The notes: generated from the sequence alone by a model not told the origin. 64,000 nt of DNA from Campylorhamphus procurvoides (GCA_013396655.1 WBMV01000457.1:186001-250000), one strand, 5' to 3'. Shown: positions 39,801 to 51,168, counted from the first letter of the stretch. Translations and numbers: made by a program.

Positions 39801-40835
39801 GTCCTTTATAAATAATTTTTCTGCAACATTGTTGTGTACAAAGACACCAAGCACAAAAATAAGTGGACCACAATATTTGATGCCTAGCAACCATCAGAAT
39901 AATTCCTGGAAATCTACCTAAAGGGAATTTCAGGAGCTGGACTTTGCACTTATTAGGTGCTTTCTGCCATTGCAATAGCACATTACAGCCAAAGGGAAGT
40001 CTAAGAAATTGTTTGACTGCTTTCTGACACAGCTATGACAGGGCTTAGGGAATCAGTCAAGATGGACCTCATTATGTCGGGCCTGTACGCACTTTGCCTC
40101 AAACACACTGTTACCTGAACAGCACAAAGAAAATAAACGAAGTGTCCAGGGGTCTTTGGTAGGTCAATACTGGAGCCTAGCTGTATGCCATAACTACTCA
40201 TAATGTTAGTCACTGGGACGTAGGTCTTCAGAAAACACAGGAGCAAAAGGGAGAGAAATCCTCTGTTTTGCTACTCTTCTTCTCACAGGGCCCCATATCC
40301 CCTTTCCATCACATAAAAGCAGATTACAGACCCATTGCTCAATTGATTCAGATGGTGCAATGACAAGGATACCCCAATCAAGGAAGCAATTTTATTCCCT
40401 AACCCTTCTACAGCCACAAGCACTCTCTCTTTCTGCTCCAAATCCACTTTTTCCTGTAATTCTGTGCTTCTGTGGAGAAAATTTCTGATTGCAGGTGAGC
40501 AGAAAACAAACTAAATTATTTCAATGAATGTTTTGGATCTTACAGTCTAGGAATTGAGCTGCGTCCATTTCATATACTGGGCTGAAATAAAAGAAAATAG
40601 TATGGGTGAGAACATAACCCTCTGAGGTTTGAGCTTACTTTTTTTATTCTGAAAGCCTGCTTGATTTAATTATTCGCCTTTAAGGTGGAGTGTTCTTGAG
40701 TGACAAAAATAATTAAATAAAAATGAGACAGTGATCTTTGTGCTAGTAAAGGCATATGAATAATAACACTATGACCTACTGGCAAAGGAGGGGTAGGGGA
40801 GGAAGAAAAGTACTGGGCACTGGGGCTCCCTCTTC
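39801..40835. other. Distal upstream region of FABP4
   Basis: One kilobase of non-repetitive sequence before the FABP4 proximal promoter. No exon seen. I could not pick out a convincing DR1 (PPAR/RXR) site by eye, although FABP4 genes in mammals are controlled by such elements further upstream. Confidence 0.4.
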
Positions 40836-40880
40836 ATTGGTCATCCCAGAGCATCATGTGGCCACAGCTCCTTTTTAAAG
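40836..40880 (+). promoter_or_regulatory. FABP4 core promoter: ATTGG box and TATA-like box
   Basis: ATTGG (inverted CCAAT) at 40836-40840 and CCTTTTTAAAG at 40870-40880 lie 133 and about 95 bp before the ATG. The 38-bp spacing is almost the same as in the PMP2 promoter (ATTGG at 51018, CTCTTTAAAAG at 51051-51061), with similar bases around the TATA-like box. A start of transcription near 40905 would give a 5'UTR of about 65 nt. Inferred from motif position only. Confidence 0.6.
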
Positions 40881-40968
40881 ATAAGTCCTCATCTTCTGGA
40901 GCTCATAATATCCTTCCATCCTGCATTTCTGTTTGAACCTGTGGAAGACATCTTTCTAACCTGACAAA

Positions 40969-41041
40969 ATGTGTGACCAGTTTGTGGGCACCTGGAAGCT
41001 CCTTTCTAGTGAAAATTTCGAGGACTATATGAAAGAACTGG
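40969..41041 (+). CDS. FABP4: FABP4 coding exon 1
   Basis: Encodes residues 1-24 and the first base of codon 25 (Gly). The ATG has A at -3 and is the only start giving the family N-terminus. Donor is G|GTGAGA. Covers beta-strand A and helix alpha-I. Confidence 0.96.
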
Positions 41042-44000
41042 GTGAGAATTGTTATTTCAAGTTGTTGTATCTGGGACAGGGAAGGAATGCCAATTTTGAA
41101 CTTTATTCTCTACTTGCTTTTTCTGGATATGTTGTTTATTAAGGGGGTTTTAGTCCAACTATTTTGATCAGATGATCTTAAACTGGAGAACTGAGCTGTT
41201 GAATTAGTGTTATTAAATTCCTATGAAGTAGAAAAACCTTGATTGGGAGGAATAATTTCAGGTAAGCAAGTCCATGCATGCTTAATTAGTAGAGTTATAA
41301 ATGAAAGTAAAACGCGTCACTGCAATATCTTGTGTGAATTAGCTTTTATCCTTGGATATGGAATTCAGTGTGGTGCTAGAAAGCAGCAAGCTTCTCTATG
41401 TCTAAAAGCAATGCACATAAACAACTTTATGTTGCTATTGGACTAGGACACCAGTTAATTGCCATGGCTATTATACTAAATGAAACTCTGTAGCTGCCTC
41501 CAGTGAATAGTAACAAAGAAAATTGCATGCATTCATGCAGTTACTTGCAAAGATTTCATGTCTAACACTTTTTGCTAGAGGTGTAGGCTTCATGCTTAGA
41601 AATAAAATTGGGCTTTAAAAGTTTTCAACATTCTATTAGCAAGGAGGAAACATGGGGTAACTTGCACCTATTCAGTTAGTACATGGTAAAAACATGGGGG
41701 TTTATTTGCAGATTAGGGGTAAAATACTCACTGTGGTTTATGCAGCATTCTAAAGCTTTCAGTGAGTGAGACTCTTGCACCCTTAATCTTTACTCCAGAT
41801 TTTTCTCAGGACATAACCATTGCCAGCTATTTCTTAATCATTTCCTTATATTCAAACTAACCAATGATAAATATAAAAAGTGCTTGCTTTTTTTTTTTCC
41901 TTGTTTGTTTGCTTGGTGGCTTTTGTGGCTTAGAAACTGTCATGTAATTCTGTTTATTTACGTTAAGATACACTTAGCACACAAGTTAGAATACAAGCTA
42001 CCTCAGTTATTTTGAAAAAGTCCATGTGCAAATATCTGACATTAAAATCTTGTCTCAGTCTTCAAAATACTGCTTTTACTATTTTGACAATGACAGAGTA
42101 GAGATTTTACTTTCATTGACCCATCCAGCTTGGTCTATAGTAGTCCCAAGCTACTAAGATGTTATAAAGGAATCTCTGCAATACAGAATTAATAAAATTC
42201 AGAAAGCAATAATGGAAACAGCATTGAAGATTTTTGGGGGGTTTTTGCAACACAGAAGAGAAAAACATTGAGTAAAGATTAAAATTTCTGTCTTATTTAC
42301 AGGTGTGGGGTTTGCTACCAGGAAGATGGCTGGTGTGGCCAAGCCTAATGTAACTATCAGCATCAATGGTGATGTTATAACCATCAAAACAGAAAGTACC
42401 TTGAAAAATACAGAGGTCTCTTTCAAGCTGGGTGAAGAGTTTGATGAGACCACAGCAGATGACAGAAAAACAAAGGTGAGTTCAAAAATGGCACTTTGCA
42501 AATACATCTCTCAAAAGGGATGTGGGAGCAGGAGGGCAGAGTTGTCATTTTGGCAGTGTAGAAATGCTGCCTTCACAGGCAAAACAGCAAAACCGCTGTG
42601 GATGCCTTGTGCTCAGTGCTGTTTGGACGTGGAGACAGCCTTCTCTTTGGCCCACAGCACCCTGATGAAACAGCCACACTCTGTATTTTTTTCTTTGGCA
42701 GAATGTCATAACCCTAGACAATGGAGTACTGAAGCAGGTGCAGAAGTGGGACGGAAAAGAGACCATCATAAAGAGAAAAGTGGTGGATGGGAACCTGGTG
42801 GTGGTGCGTTCATTTTTGTTACTTAATCACTGAATTCGGTGTGCAGAATTCATGTTTGGCTGATGTTTGACTTTGGACTCAAAGGGAAAGGGCTCTGTGC
42901 ACTTGGTGAAAAATCTCTCTGAACGAGTCTTGGTTAAAACTGAAATGCTGCTAAAGTCATGGAATGGTGTGGAGGTGTCTGTCCCCATTCATAGAAAGAC
43001 GTGGTTAGGAAAGTGTAGGGAGTAAAAACCACAATATTCCTATGAGGGAAATTACTGTTTTTATGTATCAAAATCTCTGTCCTGGACAGTATAGAGGAAG
43101 CATTAGCAATGTCTGTGTTAAGTGCATTTGCTCTAAGGTGATGCAGAATACTGCTCATCTTCAGCAGAGGCTCAACAGCCATCTGTGGGAACAATCCCAT
43201 GCATGACCAACAACTGTGTCAGTAGCATGATGGTAGAGCAAAAAAGGAAACCTGTATCCAAGCTCTCGTGGTTGATTTTATCTGTCAGTGACTGTTGTCC
43301 TTGACTTGGTGCCAGTAAGATGCACCTACAGCCTGGAGCTTCCCAGCACAGCTCTCCAGTTTCAGGAAACACACTTTCAAGAATCTGGAAGAGCACTAAA
43401 ACTGTGTTCATTTTTAGCAGCTGAGATTCCTACATGCTACAAAATGAGGCACATACATGAAATTCCTGAAGAGTTCTGCCCTTCCCCAGGAAAAAATAAT
43501 ATGTCCATAAATTTAATATTTAAATTTCTTTGGATAGAGACCAGAGGAGAAGAAATAGAAACAATTTTAAAAAAGAACTTCTTTAAGAAAGATTGAACAA
43601 AACAGAGTTTGATCTAACAGAAAAATAGATGAGGACAGAGGGGCTGCATAACATTCAGGGGCTGACACCAGCAGCTACAAGTCTGACAGGTCTGTGTGTG
43701 TTCAGGTGTTATGCACACATATCTGAAGAAGCCAAGCCACAGATGCAAAAGGTAAAAGGAAAAATGGCTAATGCCCAGTTCCAGGGTCCAGTCACTCTCC
43801 ACAGAACTCCTAGGAGCCTTCTTTAGAGATTTTTAAAAGATTAGAATTCTCCTGGAGGTCGCTGAAGCAGTCCTTTAATATTCTTTTGGTAATGTGATTG
43901 TATTCAGACTTTTGCTGCTGAAGATCTCAAAATTGAATTTAACCAGTTTTAGAGGAGGAGAAATGCAAATTTTTCTTACACTGGTTCCGGATGGATAAGT

Positions 44001-44122
44001 AATTCTCTCCCTTCTGACTAACAAACATTTAGTGAGAGTTAAAAGCTGATTGAATTATCTTTTCTTTTCAGGAATGCACCATGAATAATGTTTCCTGCAA
44101 GAGAGTTTATGAAAAAGCATGA
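40969..44122 (+). CDS. FABP4: FABP4, adipocyte fatty-acid-binding protein (four exons, 132 aa)
   Basis: Joins 40969-41041, 42303-42475, 42702-42803 and 44072-44122 into a 132-aa, 10-stranded beta-barrel intracellular lipid-binding protein. It carries long-chain fatty acids in the cytosol and delivers them to the nucleus. With Met as 1, the start is [20 protein letters not shown] (lipocalin/FABP signature G-x-W). Ligand carboxylate residues Arg107, Arg127 and Tyr129 are present. So are Lys22/Arg31/Lys32 (the tertiary nuclear-localisation patch described for mammalian FABP4), Leu67/Leu87/Leu92 (nuclear export patch) and Tyr20. The [14 protein letters not shown] segment separates it from PMP2 and FABP5. 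Residue 58, the portal Phe in mammals (Phe57 without Met), is Leu here (codon TTG). Exon sizes 73/173/102/51 nt match the family exactly; introns are 1261, 226 and 1268 nt. Same strand as its paralogue PMP2, 7 kb downstream. Confidence 0.96.
42303..42475 (+). CDS. FABP4: FABP4 coding exon 2
   Basis: 173 nt, acceptor TTTACAG, donor AAG|GTGAGT. Encodes helix alpha-II and strands B-E, residues 25-82, including the portal loop with the Leu58 substitution and the sequence [18 protein letters not shown]. Confidence 0.97.
42702..42803 (+). CDS. FABP4: FABP4 coding exon 3
   Basis: 102 nt, residues 83-116 ([20 protein letters not shown] onward), containing Trp98 and Arg107. Acceptor TTTGGCAG. The donor GTG|GTGCGT departs from consensus at +4 but is placed exactly where PMP2 has GTG|GTAAGT. 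Confidence 0.95.
44072..44122 (+). CDS. FABP4: FABP4 coding exon 4
   Basis: 51 nt, residues 117-132 ([16 protein letters not shown]) and TGA stop. Acceptor is TTTCTTTTCAG. Holds Cys118, Arg127 and Tyr129. Confidence 0.96.
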   Translation, partial: ECTMNNVSCKRVYEKA

Positions 44123-44308
44123 AGACGCCCCCTTCACACAGGACTAATGCTTAAAGCTGAAGGAAAACAAGTTAACCAAAGGAAAAAAAACTCGACAAAT
44201 CTGTTTTAAACAGAACTGTACTTTTTTCAGATATATTCCAAAGCAGTTATATGCAGCTAGTCTAACTTGTGGTGCTTGTTCAATAAAATGTCCTGCTTTC
44301 TACAACTT
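44123..44308 (+). terminator. FABP4: FABP4 3'UTR and polyadenylation site
   Basis: AATAAA at 44282-44287 lies 160 nt after the stop, followed about 20 nt later by a GT-rich element (TTGTGCTTGTGCTGG). Cleavage is expected near 44300-44308, giving a short 3'UTR of about 185 nt. Confidence 0.8.
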
Positions 44309-47300
44309 GTGCTTGTGCTGGAGTTTGTCAGAAGGGGGCTTGGGGGGATGTAATGTCAGAAGGGGTGCCATGTGGGAAAGCATCATGTGAGAGCCACTAC
44401 CACACTCAGTAAATGTGACCCATCTCACAGCAGAAAGAGGATCAAAGTTAATCCAGTGAGTGGCACCTGTGTGACAGTGACAGATGTAGACCTGGACACG
44501 GAATCATCATGTGCTGAGTGCTGCATGTAGGCCACCCCCTGCAGGGAGTCTGTGCACAGCCAGGGGAATAATGGGACTGCTCTTCTTGCAAAAGTTGTTG
44601 TTCCTGGGGCAGGTGGAAGGATAACCTGTGTATGTTTGTGGATGCTGTGGATGACCAGTGTTGGCTTCTAAACATCAGCAGGGTACAAGGCACCTCCTCT
44701 GTGTACAAATGCAGACAATTTTAAACCTGGGGACTGTCTGAAGTGGCTTGATCCTGTCCTTTTCCCCCTCACGCGTGAAATTATATCTGTTGTCGCTTTC
44801 ACCTGTGATTATTTAGTTAATGCACTTTTCTTTAACATCTCATTTTGTCCTGGACTAGACAAAAAGCCTTGAATTAAGAATAATAGCTCAAAAAGTACTC
44901 CCAGGTTTACAAAAAGCCTGTACAGGTTTGCTAGTGGTACAACTTCCTTTATTACCTAGTTGCATTTTCTACTAGCTCATTAGGTTTGATCAGTCTTGGG
45001 GACATGAGCCTCTCTAGATGCAAATCCCTTTGGCCACCATGTTTTCACTCTGCTTATTTTCAAACTACCTTCTTCTACTGCTCATAGGCCTGGTCTCCTA
45101 TTTAAAAACTTTACACCTCCACAGAAGTAATGATTTCTGCTCTGGGAGGACAACCTGTGGACAAAAAAAAAGAGAATTCTAGGGAAAACCTGGACAATAA
45201 ATCTTAAAAATGTGTGCATCAACCACTAAATGGGGAAATGACCATGTCTCAGGCTTTGTGATTAAGATCTGTGAACTAAATGCCTCATATTCCTGACATT
45301 CCTGAGGTCAGCTGTCAGAGGCAACCAGGCAGCAGAGACTTTACATACACTTGAACTTTCCTCTACATGACTCAGACCATTCCTGAGTTTTTCACTGTTT
45401 ATACCACTAGAGAGGGAAAAATGAAGGATTTCTATATTTTGCATGAGCTGGGGTGTAGTTTAAAAGCAGTTCTGAAACATTATCAGTATATCCTGCAGAA
45501 ATTGTTAAAAAGCTATGAACAAGCAGCTCCTCTGTTTTAACCTTAGGCTGCATTGCTTGTGAAATCTCGTCAACTTAAAGAACAGCCACTGAATATGGAA
45601 AGTAAGAATGCTTCAGAGTATCCCATATATACAATACTAAATCTACTTAGCATACAACAAAACCAAAATTATTTAAACAAGTCAGGATTCAACTACAGAT
45701 TAGTGGTAGAAAATCTACGTGGAAGAGATGATTATAAGAAGCAGAAACATGAACTTATAAAAGCTACATATAGACATTAAATATCAGTCCATAATGAAAT
45801 AAATCCCATTGTCCACAGATCTGGAAATACTGTATTTCAGAGATCAGATTTGCAATACTCCAATATTCATATAGTAGCCTTTATTTTCCAGAATTCTTAC
45901 ATGTTTAATACAGCTGGCTGTTACAATTGTAACATTCACATCCTAGTATTTCAGAGGCAGATAATCTCTTCTGAAAGCATCACTATTTATTTTAGTTCCT
46001 GGTGAATGAATTCAAGTTTTGTGAATGAACCAAGCCACTTAAAACATCAATTTTTGGAAATTTCAATAAAATTACATTCTGACTATAAGCTTAAACAGGG
46101 ACAGCACCATAATGAAGTATTAGTGGTGCTTTTCTTAGAATATGAACACATTTGAAATTTATTCTCTGAAGGCCAAAATTTATTGTCTGAGAAAGGCAGC
46201 AGCATTCTAGTGACTTCTTGAATAATTGCAGATGATTCCTCTCAGACCTGGATGGAAGAGACAGCACATATTTCTAAGGGCTAAAGGCAGATCCGTGCCT
46301 TGTCCTTGCCTGCAGAGCAGCAATAAGTCTCCCTCTCTCTTCTGCTGTGCCAAATAATTCTCCACAAATCAGAAATCATTCCATAGCACTCCCTTCTGAA
46401 AGAGAAGGATCTCCCCAAACCTTTACAAACCCATGGGCAACAAAGTTATTGCAGCAGGTACCCTTGAATCCTGAGAGAAGGTGATGTTTGCCCTGTAGCA
46501 TATTGACTCACTACTCCATTACAGGTTTCTTGGGTGACAAGAGGGAAAGGGGACTCACACCCCCATATGTTTAGCAGCTCACGAGAAGGATGAAGCAAGG
46601 CTTATTCTGAGCATTGACCTTTCTGTTATTTTTATGTTTTTTCTTTTGACTCTTTGTTTCCACTGAAAAGAACTTGAAAGACTTTTGTGTCCTGGCCAGT
46701 CAAGCTGTGTGTAGGCACTGCAGTTTGGACTCATTCCCCTGGCCCCAGCTGTCCTGGTCTGGTCTCATAAGATGCTCCAGCTAAGAAAAGAAGAAGCGAT
46801 TTGCACCCTCCAATGTAGCTATTAGGAAAAGGCAGGGGGCTGGCACCATGTTCAGAGTCGATCCTTCAGCTCTGTAAAGTTGGTGTTAAAACATCCTTGG
46901 TGTCCTCACACCAAGTCTGTTTTTGACCTCTGTTCCTTTTTATTTTTGTTTTCTTCATTGCTCTCCTAGGAACTTAATTTAGACCTTTTTTTTGACTGAA
47001 TTTGCCCAGAGCATATTTCCTTTAAAGAAATTGATATAAATTTACTTTCTGTATTTCTTTAAATAGTACTTTTATTTCTAAATAATCTCTGCATTTTTAG
47101 TTCACTATTTTAATCAAGTTTTACTTCTATCTCTAAGGCTGCTTCACAATCTCCCAATTATTTCAAATCTTGTTTTGCTCCAACCATTAGTAAAAAAAGG
47201 GATCAAAGCTCCACCTTATCATATGTACTCAAAATCCTTGACATTTTTTCCTTTAAACTTGAAGAAAAGGTTGGTTTCCACAATTTTTTCTACTGAGATA

Positions 47301-48420
47301 TAATTGCCTGCTTTTGTTCTTCCTAAACTGTAAGTCCTTTAAATGAAAGTACTCTTTTTTTTTTAGTGACAAAGAGCTAGATAGTAGCAATGTCAACATT
47401 GTTTGAGATGGCTTAAGACTGGGGTTTTGTCTGTATAAATAATTCTCTGTCACTTTTGTTCTTAAGGATACTGGTACTGCAATGTAGCTGTTCTATTCTG
47501 ACTAGTTTGCTCTTCTGGAATTTCTTTGGGCCTGATTTTACAGCACCCCAATCATCTTTTATTTCCCAAAAGCACCAGCCTTGTCTTGTTAAAGTGCCTT
47601 TATGTGGGTAAGACAATTAAATGAAACAACAAAGAATGCCTGAGGAGCAGCAGTAGAATATTTTCATATTATTTCTTGAGAAATAATAGATAGTTTCATT
47701 TAGGAGGATCTTTCTCACTTCCCAAGACTGGGTAAAAGAGCTAGCTATTCTTTACACAAAATGTGACATAATGCATCTCTGCTTTAGAAGAGTTTTGTGT
47801 GGACAACAATTTCAAATTTACATATTACATTTATTTACATATTGCAGACATAGCATCTGCTTTCTGCTGTGGAGGAGAAAGAGTTCTTTACCTTGTTTTC
47901 ATTTTTGATCACTCTAGACTCCCTCCCCATACTGCAGTCATTAGACCTGTGTAGCAATGGGAAGTTCTGTTCAACTTACCTGTTGATGCCATGATTGATG
48001 GGATAAAACCATTTTGCATAAACAACCAGAATTTCTGACTTAAGAATTTCTTATTTCCCCACAAGCACAATATAACCCAAGGGCTAAATAGTTTCACTTC
48101 TCAGACTTATCATTTATCTGTTTCAGTGTGTTCCTTTCCTTGCTTAAGACAGTTTTCAAGACAAGACTCAGACCTCACTCTCCTTGGCCCAGCATGAGCT
48201 CTACCTCTCTCTTTCAACCCTAAATACAAGAAATTTAGTCCCATGACCTACAATCCCTGTGTCTCTCCATCCTTGCAATATAGATCTGAAAAGTCTTTAT
48301 AAGTGATCATAACCTAGAAAGTGTAATCATACAAAAAAGGCAAACAGGTAAATACTGTTCTCCCAAGTCAGAAAGAAGCCTGTAGTGTACAAAGTTATGA
48401 TTTTCTTCAGGAAGATATTT
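44309..48420. other. FABP4-PMP2 intergenic region, first part
   Basis: No FABP9-like or other FABP exon seen, although mammals have FABP9 between these genes. Mostly A+T-rich single-copy sequence. Frames such as 45553-45780 have no family resemblance. Confidence 0.5.
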
Positions 48421-48452
48421 GAGGAGAGGAGAGGAGAGGAGAGGAGAGGAGN
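48421..48452. repeat. (GAGGA)n microsatellite ending in an N
   Basis: Six copies of GAGGA followed by an undetermined base at 48452. This is the left edge of the ~1-kb piece that contains copy 1 of the direct duplication, so it may mark a contig boundary. Confidence 0.9.
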
Positions 48453-48493
48453 GAAGGGAAGGATTACATCTGTTGTGGTCTTGCACTAAATAG

Positions 48494-49451
48494 TTTCAGA
48501 TAGTTTGAAGTGTCTTGGATTACAGTGGTTTAAATTTCTACTTGTTAAATATACATATGGTTTAAGGATTTCTTCTTTGTGTCGGTTTTTACTAACCACA
48601 AGACAATAGTTCAAAATATGTATATATATATAAAAAAAGTTTTGAATGTTGAAAACTCAGATTTTTCAATCTTTTCATTTTGACTTGGCAGAAAAGGTAC
48701 TGGGGGTGATGGACACCAAGCTGAATATGAACCCGGGCAACAAAAGACAGTCAGCAATGTCCTGGGCTGCATTAGGAGTGTTGCAGGTTGAGGGAGATAT
48801 CCTTCCCCTCCACTCAGCACTGATGAGGCCACAGCTAGAATGCTGGGTCCATTGCAGGGCTTCCCAGTACAAGAAGACACGGACCCAAGGAGATTGTGGA
48901 GTCTCTTCATCAGAGCAGGGAACATTGAGGAATTCTGACAATAGTAGGGCACACTTGAATCCAACTACTTATATGACTGTGCTGACTTAAATCTTCCCTT
49001 AACTCTGTGACAGACCACATATCACACTGCAGAAAGATAAAAAAAGAGCAGAATGTGCACTCCTCCCAAGTCAGCAAAGCTGCTCACCTCCCATGAAGTG
49101 ACTTTGAACTAGGAATAAACACTTTAAAGACTCAGTCCTTTTTCATGCCATCGACTTGTCAAGCAGAAGAGATGAACACTGTTGTATGAATCTTCTGAAT
49201 GTGCCCAGTTGCAAAAGAAGGGAGCCAGCAAAGATTGGCTGCTTCTTTTCTTTGTGATGCTTCCCAGGATCTGTGCAGGGAAGAATCCACTGATTGGGAC
49301 CATTCATCTGATGAAGAAAAACAATATAACTCACTTCTGCCTTTAAACGATAAAACCCACTGACCCTTTTCAGGATGAATCATGAAACTCAAAAAATCCC
49401 GCAAACCACTTTGTACATCAGTGTCTTGACAGTTCCTTCCCAAAATCCACA
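48494..49451. repeat. 958-bp direct duplication, copy 1
   Basis: Identical to 49453-50410 over 958 bp except for one substitution seen (C at 49027, G at 49986). Separated from copy 2 only by an N at 49452. The piece between the Ns at 48452 and 49452 is 41 bp of unique sequence plus this copy, exactly what an unmerged overlapping contig would look like. Confidence 0.95.
48690..48905 (+). mobile_element. CR1 LINE fragment (in duplication copy 1)
   Basis: Sense CR1: the VLGVMDTKLNMNPGNKRQ block, a GILPLHSAL-like block and YKKTRT, corresponding to the conserved region after the RT domain. It then jumps to a GGAGATTGTGGAGTCTC word from near the 3' end, so there is an internal deletion. Confidence 0.8.
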
Positions 49452-49452
49452 N

Positions 49453-50410
49453 TTTCAGATAGTTTGAAGTGTCTTGGATTACAGTGGTTTAAATTTCTAC
49501 TTGTTAAATATACATATGGTTTAAGGATTTCTTCTTTGTGTCGGTTTTTACTAACCACAAGACAATAGTTCAAAATATGTATATATATATAAAAAAAGTT
49601 TTGAATGTTGAAAACTCAGATTTTTCAATCTTTTCATTTTGACTTGGCAGAAAAGGTACTGGGGGTGATGGACACCAAGCTGAATATGAACCCGGGCAAC
49701 AAAAGACAGTCAGCAATGTCCTGGGCTGCATTAGGAGTGTTGCAGGTTGAGGGAGATATCCTTCCCCTCCACTCAGCACTGATGAGGCCACAGCTAGAAT
49801 GCTGGGTCCATTGCAGGGCTTCCCAGTACAAGAAGACACGGACCCAAGGAGATTGTGGAGTCTCTTCATCAGAGCAGGGAACATTGAGGAATTCTGACAA
49901 TAGTAGGGCACACTTGAATCCAACTACTTATATGACTGTGCTGACTTAAATCTTCCCTTAACTCTGTGACAGACCACATATCACAGTGCAGAAAGATAAA
50001 AAAAGAGCAGAATGTGCACTCCTCCCAAGTCAGCAAAGCTGCTCACCTCCCATGAAGTGACTTTGAACTAGGAATAAACACTTTAAAGACTCAGTCCTTT
50101 TTCATGCCATCGACTTGTCAAGCAGAAGAGATGAACACTGTTGTATGAATCTTCTGAATGTGCCCAGTTGCAAAAGAAGGGAGCCAGCAAAGATTGGCTG
50201 CTTCTTTTCTTTGTGATGCTTCCCAGGATCTGTGCAGGGAAGAATCCACTGATTGGGACCATTCATCTGATGAAGAAAAACAATATAACTCACTTCTGCC
50301 TTTAAACGATAAAACCCACTGACCCTTTTCAGGATGAATCATGAAACTCAAAAAATCCCGCAAACCACTTTGTACATCAGTGTCTTGACAGTTCCTTCCC
50401 AAAATCCACA
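49453..50410. repeat. 958-bp direct duplication, copy 2
   Basis: Second copy of the duplication, running without a break into the CR1 and promoter of PMP2 downstream. This is the copy joined to unique sequence, so it is likely the genuine one. Confidence 0.95.
49649..49864 (+). mobile_element. CR1 LINE fragment (in duplication copy 2)
   Basis: Same CR1 fragment as at 48690-48905, shifted by 959 bp. Counting both as separate insertions would be an error if the duplication is an assembly artefact. Confidence 0.8.
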
Positions 50411-50471
50411 TGGTTTTGGTTTATCTGACTAGCACACAGATGACAATAGTGGTAACACTCTCTGCAGTTCC

Positions 50472-50740
50472 TGAGGAGGGGAAGGGGAGAGGGAGATGCT
50501 GATCTCTTCTTCTTGGTATCCAGTGATCGGATGTGTGGGAGTGGTTCAAATTTGTCATTAGGAAGCATTTATTTAGTGAGAGAGTGGTCAAACACTACAA
50601 CAGGGTTCCTAGAGAAGTGGTCAAACCCCAGGCTTGTCACTGTGTAACAGGCATTTGGACAATACCCTTAATGAAATGCTCTAACTTTTGGTCAACCCTG
50701 GATTGGTCAGGCAGCTGGATGGGATGATCATTATACCTAC
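50472..50740 (+). mobile_element. CR1 LINE 3' end (CR1-J-like) upstream of PMP2
   Basis: Blocks GAGGAGGGGAAGGGGAGAGG, TCTTCTTCTTGGTATCCAGT, GATCGGATGTGTGGGAGTGG, ATTAGGAAGCATTTATTTAG and TTTTGGTCAACCCTGGATTG are those of the CR1 group whose 3' end reads '..GGCAGCTGGATGGGATGATC'. Sense to PMP2, ending about 280 bp before its ATTGG box. Confidence 0.9.
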
Positions 50741-51017
50741 GTGGTGATAGCAGGAGAATAACACTGGGGGATCAGTTAGAGTTGGATGTCATAAGGATGC
50801 TCCTGTGCGGGGCTCCATGCTGCTGACACCCCCACTGCAGCGTCCCCTGACTGCTCTGTGGGTGCAGCGGTAACATCCCGTCCCCATCCCCACATGCCCC
50901 TCCATGTCCTGATGTATTCAGTGGAGGAAACTGAGGCAGGCGTCACCCAGAGCCTTGGTACTGGCACGGCTGCCTTGGACAAGGTGCACATTGTCTTGCC
51001 CTGGCACTGCCTCTCCT

Positions 51018-51061
51018 ATTGGCCCCTCCTGACCACCACAGGGACTGGACCTCTTTAAAAG
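51018..51061 (+). promoter_or_regulatory. PMP2 core promoter: ATTGG box and TATA-like box
   Basis: ATTGG at 51018-51022 and CTCTTTAAAAG at 51051-51061; the ATG is about 115 bp further on. The region upstream (50800-51020) is C-rich and G+C-richer than its surroundings. The arrangement mirrors that of FABP4, as expected for tandem duplicates. Transcription start would be near 51085. Confidence 0.6.
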
Positions 51062-51168
51062 GAGGCTGGCAAGGTCTGAGTTGGGCACACAACCTCCCTG
51101 ACTCCCACCAAGAGCTGTTGTGACCACTGCCTCTCTCTGCAGAACCACCACTTCACAAAGGCTGTAAG

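Noticed and set aside
42305..42826. 173-codon open frame covering FABP4 exon 2 and running on
   Set aside because: It starts inside exon 2, reads through intron 2 (226 nt, not a multiple of three) and enters exon 3 out of frame. The spliced gene explains the sequence.
48611..49949. Paired identical open frames at 48611-48990 and 49570-49949 looking like a small gene family
   Set aside because: They are the same CR1 fragment seen twice because of the 958-bp duplication.
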